Positions 7,018-9,577 of a stretch of DNA of 9,577 nucleotides are shown in pieces. Under the pieces are notes generated by a model. That model did not search any database and had not been told where the DNA came from. It saw only the letters and a list, made by a program, of their open reading frames with translations. Position 1 is the first letter of the stretch, and each line of letters opens with the position of its first letter. The DNA comes from Eggerthellaceae bacterium (GTDB lineage: Bacteria; Actinomycetota; Coriobacteriia; Coriobacteriales; Eggerthellaceae): assembly GCA_017533165.1 (NCBI GenBank), contig JAFXIM010000181.1, forward strand, positions 1 to 9,577, in the 5' to 3' direction. The translations under genes and the position numbers were made by a program.

Positions 7018-7938
7018 GTGAAACTACTCGTCATCAACAATCTGATCTCCGGATACGGAGACGGAGCTATTCATGACTATATTCGAAATATTGTCCAAGA
7101 TGGTGATGAAGTCGTCATTCGATCGACCGACGGCTCTTCTGATACGCGTAGATTCCTCAGCGACGCAAAGGATTTCGATGCCGTTATCGCCAGCGGCGGA
7201 GATGGCACCGTGGCAACCGTCGCCTACGAGCTTCGCAACAGCGGCGTTCCCATTCTACCCTTCCCCGCAGGAACGGCAAATCTTCTCGCAATCAATCTTG
7301 CTTCGCCGACTGAGCCTCATGCGCTCGCCAAGCTTACGCGTGATATGTCCACGCTCGATTTCGACCTTGGTGAAATCGAGTTGGCCTCAGGTGAGACCTT
7401 TGGTTTTTGCGTTATGGCTGGCGCCGGCTACGACGCAACCATCATGAAAGGGGCCGCCCCTTCTAAGAAGCTCCTCGGCCCACTTGCCTATTTCACAGCC
7501 GCCCTTGCCAACCCCACGCCCCAGTTCTCTAAGTACATCATCGACATCGACGGCAAGCGTATTGAAAGCGAAGGCGTTGGCGTTCTGATGATCAACTTCT
7601 CGAAAATCCAGTTCGACATCTCGGTTGTTCACGAGAACCTGCCGCGTGACGGCGTCTTCGACATTGCCATCCTCAAAGCAAAAGACGCGTTTGGCCTTAT
7701 TCCCGCCCTGGTTGCCGGCCTGCTTGACAGATCGGGTGGATATCCCAATCGCACAGACGCGCTCGAGATCCATCGCGGATGCAAGGTGACTGTAGAAGCC
7801 GATCCACCTCTTCAGGTGCAATACGATGGTGAAGTCACCAGCCTGACGACACCTTTCACCATTCGCATGCTTCCGAAGGCAGCGCGTTTTATCGTTTCCG
7901 AAGAATGCAAGAAGCTATACGGAGAGGTCCTTGAATAA
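7018..7938 (+). CDS. Diacylglycerol-kinase-type lipid kinase (DagK/YegS/BmrU family, GTG start)
   Basis: A 306-residue member of the diacylglycerol kinase catalytic family, which phosphorylates diacylglycerol or related membrane lipids with ATP; DgkB-like enzymes recycle diacylglycerol released during envelope polymer synthesis, but the lipid used here cannot be told from sequence. Visible are the nucleotide-binding loop ASGGDGTVATVAYEL (58-72), the PFPAGTANLLAINL motif (81-94) and the C-terminal YDGE (269-272), the conserved acidic element of the second domain. There is no membrane segment, as expected for a soluble peripheral enzyme. The frame is open upstream to an ATG at 6970, but the GTG at 7018 is preferred: AAAGGA (7007-7012) lies five bases ahead and KLLVINN is the normal opening strand of the fold. 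Divergent from rnd with a very short gap; convergent with terC. Confidence 0.92.
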   Translation: MKLLVINNLISGYGDGAIHDYIRNIVQDGDEVVIRSTDGSSDTRRFLSDAKDFDAVIASGGDGTVATVAYELRNSGVPILPFPAGTANLLAINLASPTEPHALAKLTRDMSTLDFDLGEIELASGETFGFCVMAGAGYDATIMKGAAPSKKLLGPLAYFTAALANPTPQFSKYIIDIDGKRIESEGVGVLMINFSKIQFDISVVHENLPRDGVFDIAILKAKDAFGLIPALVAGLLDRSGGYPNRTDALEIHRGCKVTVEADPPLQVQYDGEVTSLTTPFTIRMLPKAARFIVSEECKKLYGEVLE

Positions 7939-7974
7939 ACTAAGGGCCTCTCTCGCTCATATCAGGCTCAGGCT

Positions 7975-8859
7975 TTAAGCCTCACCCTTATCTGAGATCG
8001 ATCCGATCTCAGATTTGTTTTCAGCATCAATTGCAGTGATTGCGCCATCTTCAGCCGGGAGGACTATCTCACCCTGCTCGAGACGCCACGCTTCAAGATT
8101 GGAAAGGTACTTCATTTGGATGAGCTCGAGGATAATCGAGAAGACCATGGCGAAGTACACCATGAGCTTCTCCATATGCATATCAAGGACCTCGATGCCA
8201 GAATGAATGGCCATGGAATCCAGAACGAGCAGAACGCCAATTGCAACGATAAAGACGAGAGCCAAGATCTTCATCTGCGGGTGGCTGTTAATGAAGTTGG
8301 AAATGGGATCGATGAACACCATCATGATGATCACAGCCACCATAACGGCGATGATCATAATGATAAGATGCTCCGCTAAGCCAACCGCCGTGATGACAGA
8401 GTCAATGGAAAACACGAGGTCCATCACCATAATGGTGGCAATGGCCTGAGGGAGGCCAAGCTGGCGGGAGGCCTTGTGCTCGGCACTCGTCTCAGACTTG
8501 ATCTCGGAAAGGGACAAAACCTCTCGAACCTCAGTAATACCCTTGTAAATTAGGTATGCGCCGCCAAGAAGCAACACCAAGTCGCGCATGGAGAAACCAT
8601 GCTCGAAGAAGCCCAGATCGATGTGGAACAAAGGCGTTGTCATGTGGACCAAGTAAGATGCGAAGCACAAGAAGACAATACGCATAACGAGCGCACCCGC
8701 AAGACCAAGTTTACGGCCCAGGTGTTGCTTTTCTTTGGGAAGTCGATCGGTTGTAATCGAAATGAACACCAGATTATCAACACCCAGGACGATCTCGAGG
8801 AAGATCAGGGTCAGAAGGCTGATCCACGCTTCCGGCGTTGCAAATATTGACAAATCCAC
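7975..8859 (-). CDS. TerC/YkoY-family integral membrane protein, probable Mn2+ exporter (GTG start)
   Basis: A 294-residue TerC-family protein with seven or so hydrophobic segments (about 10-31, 53-74, 91-108, 137-157, 164-184, 196-214, 232-249). Two halves carry the family's acidic intramembrane motifs: LEIVLGVDNLVF (21-32; Glu22, Asp28, Asn29) and MDLVFSIDSVITAVG (146-160; Asp147, Asp153). TerC relatives in Bacillus (YkoY/MeeY, YceF/MeeF) export manganese, which agrees with the candidate Mn2+ riboswitch ahead of this gene. The polar, acidic C-terminal tail (about 262-294) is probably cytoplasmic. The frame is open to an ATG at 8949, but the GTG at 8857-8859 is chosen because AAGGAG (8865-8870) lies five bases upstream and the extra 30 residues would be encoded across the terminator loop. 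Manganese specificity is inferred, not shown. Confidence 0.9.
   Translation of the reverse strand: MDLSIFATPEAWISLLTLIFLEIVLGVDNLVFISITTDRLPKEKQHLGRKLGLAGALVMRIVFLCFASYLVHMTTPLFHIDLGFFEHGFSMRDLVLLLGGAYLIYKGITEVREVLSLSEIKSETSAEHKASRQLGLPQAIATIMVMDLVFSIDSVITAVGLAEHLIIMIIAVMVAVIIMMVFIDPISNFINSHPQMKILALVFIVAIGVLLVLDSMAIHSGIEVLDMHMEKLMVYFAMVFSIILELIQMKYLSNLEAWRLEQGEIVLPAEDGAITAIDAENKSEIGSISDKGEA
7990..8020 (+). terminator. Likely terminator of the lipid kinase gene, inside the 3' end of terC
   Basis: A perfect 11-bp inverted repeat (7990-8000 and 8004-8014) closes a three-base ATC loop and is followed on the plus strand by TTGTTTT. It begins 51 bases after the kinase stop. The stem is only about half GC, so efficiency is uncertain. 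It overlaps the last codons of terC on the opposite strand, encoding part of its polar tail. Confidence 0.55.
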
Positions 8860-8904
8860 TATTGCTCCTTCTTGCACTATCTCGATTAAAGAGCTTAGCC
8901 TGCA

Positions 8905-8970
8905 TAAAAAAAGACTCATGGCGTAGCCCGATTGAAAGCACACGTTCAAAACAAGCTACGCCATGAGTCT
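8905..8970 (-). terminator. Intrinsic terminator in the terC leader (attenuator)
   Basis: Perfect 16-bp inverted repeat, arms 8912-8927 and 8955-8970, with a 27-base loop that itself can form a 5-bp stem (8932-8936 with 8945-8949). On the minus strand the stem runs directly into seven U residues (8906-8912, one shared with the stem). The plus strand has no T-tract after the stem, so the signal is directional towards terC. No minus-strand gene lies between it and the divergent gene at 9145, so it most likely terminates the terC leader itself. The U-tract ends about 35 bases before the terC Shine-Dalgarno. Confidence 0.8.
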
Positions 8971-9065
8971 CGCAATTTAAGGTACGCCAGACGAACCGTC
9001 AACATACTGTAGGCCGCCACGATGTTGAACGTACCGCATATATATGCCAGCTACTCCCCCATGGG
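8971..9065 (-). ncRNA. Candidate yybP-ykoY (Mn2+) riboswitch aptamer in the terC leader
   Basis: Read on the minus strand, the RNA starts near 9065 with CCCAUG, then GGGGGAGUAGC (9060-9050), which matches the most conserved segment of the yybP-ykoY family. A short hairpin follows (GCAUA/UAUGC), then a stem UCAACAU/AUGUUGA (about 9022-9028 with 8999-9005), then GUUGAC with a small GACG/CGUC hairpin and GGCGUACCUU (8987-8978), which resembles the family's closing GCAAGACCUU. CGTACC (9030-9035) and GGTACG (8981-8986) could also pair. Position just upstream of a terminator and a TerC-family gene is the classic setting of this manganese switch. The 3' segment differs from consensus (GU in place of AAG), and the fold was drawn by hand, so a covariance search should decide. 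Confidence 0.68.
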
Positions 9066-9073
9066 ACGAATGT

Positions 9074-9102
9074 ATGCTATCAAAGTAGCGCATGCGCGGC
9101 AA
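9074..9102 (-). promoter_or_regulatory. Probable sigma-70-type promoter of the terC leader transcript
   Basis: On the minus strand TTGCCG (complement of 9097-9102) and TAGCAT (complement of 9074-9079) are separated by exactly 17 bases, each matching consensus at four of six positions. Transcription would begin around 9066-9068, immediately before the CCCAUGGGGG start of the candidate riboswitch. The match is moderate; the placement is what makes it credible. Confidence 0.45.
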
Positions 9103-9111
9103 TGATATAAT
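9103..9111 (+). promoter_or_regulatory. Extended -10 promoter of the membrane protein gene at 9145
   Basis: TGATATAAT on the plus strand contains a perfect TATAAT (9106-9111) with the TGn extension. No convincing -35 is seen at 16-18 bases. The predicted start of transcription (about 9118) gives a short leader of around 27 bases before the ATG. It directly abuts the -35 of the proposed terC promoter on the other strand. Confidence 0.6.
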
Positions 9112-9144
9112 CTCAGTTGTTCACCAAACCTTCAGGAGTCCACA

Positions 9145-9577
9145 ATGCCATCACGAAACAACAACTTATCGGGCGAAGAACAGGCGGTGGTCTACCCCGA
9201 CGGAAGTGCTCTTCTCAGACCCCTTGACCCGCCACGCTCCCTTAAGGCAAAAATGCTCGTACCGGTCGTTGCGGCCTGCCTCATTGGCGGTGCTATCTTT
9301 TTGGGCTACGCTAACGCCGTAATTGGAGAGCCCCAGCGACAGCAGGAGGCTCTTGAGGCCAACATCACTCGCGACGTTGCCCTCGATCTTCCCGCAATTG
9401 CCCCTCTTCTTTCCATGGGTGATCAGGACATCATGAGCTCCCTGCAGTCTTCTGGCTACACCATGTACGAAAAGACGCCCTTAGGCAGCAACGAAAAGGG
9501 TGGTTTCGAAGTTATCAAGCTGCCGTCTGATGTAAGCCTCGAGCAGGCTGGGCTCATGTACCTTCAGGGTATCGACA
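9145..9577 (+). CDS. Unrecognised membrane-anchored protein, N-terminal part (runs off right edge)
   Basis: The open frame gives 144 residues with no stop before the window ends. I do not recognise the family. A polar N-terminus of about 35 residues (MPSRNNNLSGEEQ, then a VYPDGSALL stretch and a proline-rich PLDPPRS) precedes one clear hydrophobic helix (about 37-59, LVPVVAACLIGGAIFLGYA). With basic residues (Arg31, Lys34, Lys36) just before the helix, the N-terminus is probably cytoplasmic and the rest outside. The following part (60-144) is soluble, lacks cysteines and reads as a mixed helix/strand domain. There is no signal-peptidase or lipobox site. AGGAG (9134-9138) sits six bases before the ATG, and a good extended -10 lies upstream, so the gene is real. 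It is divergent from terC. Confidence 0.85.
   Translation, partial: MPSRNNNLSGEEQAVVYPDGSALLRPLDPPRSLKAKMLVPVVAACLIGGAIFLGYANAVIGEPQRQQEALEANITRDVALDLPAIAPLLSMGDQDIMSSLQSSGYTMYEKTPLGSNEKGGFEVIKLPSDVSLEQAGLMYLQGID

Noticed and set aside
8116..8379. Plus-strand open frame encoding a strikingly His/Asp-rich, metal-binding-looking protein
   Set aside because: It is the antisense of the Met/Ile/Val-rich membrane helices of terC; codons for those residues read as His, Asp and Asn on the other strand. It has no ribosome site.
8860..8949. N-terminal extension of the TerC protein from an ATG at 8949
   Set aside because: It would be translated across the terminator stem and lacks a ribosome site; the GTG at 8859 has AAGGAG at five bases.
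9092..9322. Plus-strand open frame overlapping the start of the membrane protein gene
   Set aside because: It is in a different frame from the well-supported ATG at 9145, has no ribosome site and begins upstream of the predicted transcription start.

Overview
The window reads as ordinary chromosomal DNA from a low-to-mid GC bacterium, with short intergenic gaps, strong Shine-Dalgarno sites and frequent GTG/TTG starts. The mix of a two-gene Pta/AckA acetate pathway, a YugP-type membrane zinc peptidase, a DEDD/HRDC RNase D, exonuclease VII and UDP-galactopyranose mutase would fit a fermentative Gram-positive, possibly an anaerobic actinobacterium of the Coriobacteriia. That placement is an inference from gene content only. 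I see no mobile element, CRISPR array, tRNA or rRNA.

Layout, left to right. (1) The 5' part of glf (minus strand) runs off the left edge and is divergent from pta (plus). (2) pta and ackA face each other across a shared hairpin terminator, so the acetyl-CoA to acetate/ATP route is encoded here but not as the usual co-directional operon. (3) A minus-strand run reads zinc peptidase, xseA, xseB, HIT protein, ackA, with gaps of 12, -4, 38 and 97 bases; the first four are probably one operon, led by an extended -10 promoter. (4) rnd (minus) is divergent from a diacylglycerol-kinase-like lipid kinase (plus). (5) The lipid kinase converges on a TerC/YkoY-type membrane protein (minus); the likely kinase terminator lies inside the 3' end of terC. 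(6) A 285-base divergent gap separates terC from an unrecognised membrane-anchored protein that runs off the right edge.

The most interesting part is that last gap. On the terC strand it holds, in order, a sigma-70-like promoter, an RNA with the GGGGAGUAGC core and downstream elements expected of a yybP-ykoY manganese riboswitch, a perfect 16-bp terminator stem followed by seven U residues, then the Shine-Dalgarno and GTG start of terC. This is the layout of a transcription-attenuating Mn2+ switch in front of a probable Mn2+ exporter. The switch call rests on motif recognition and hand folding, not on a covariance-model search.
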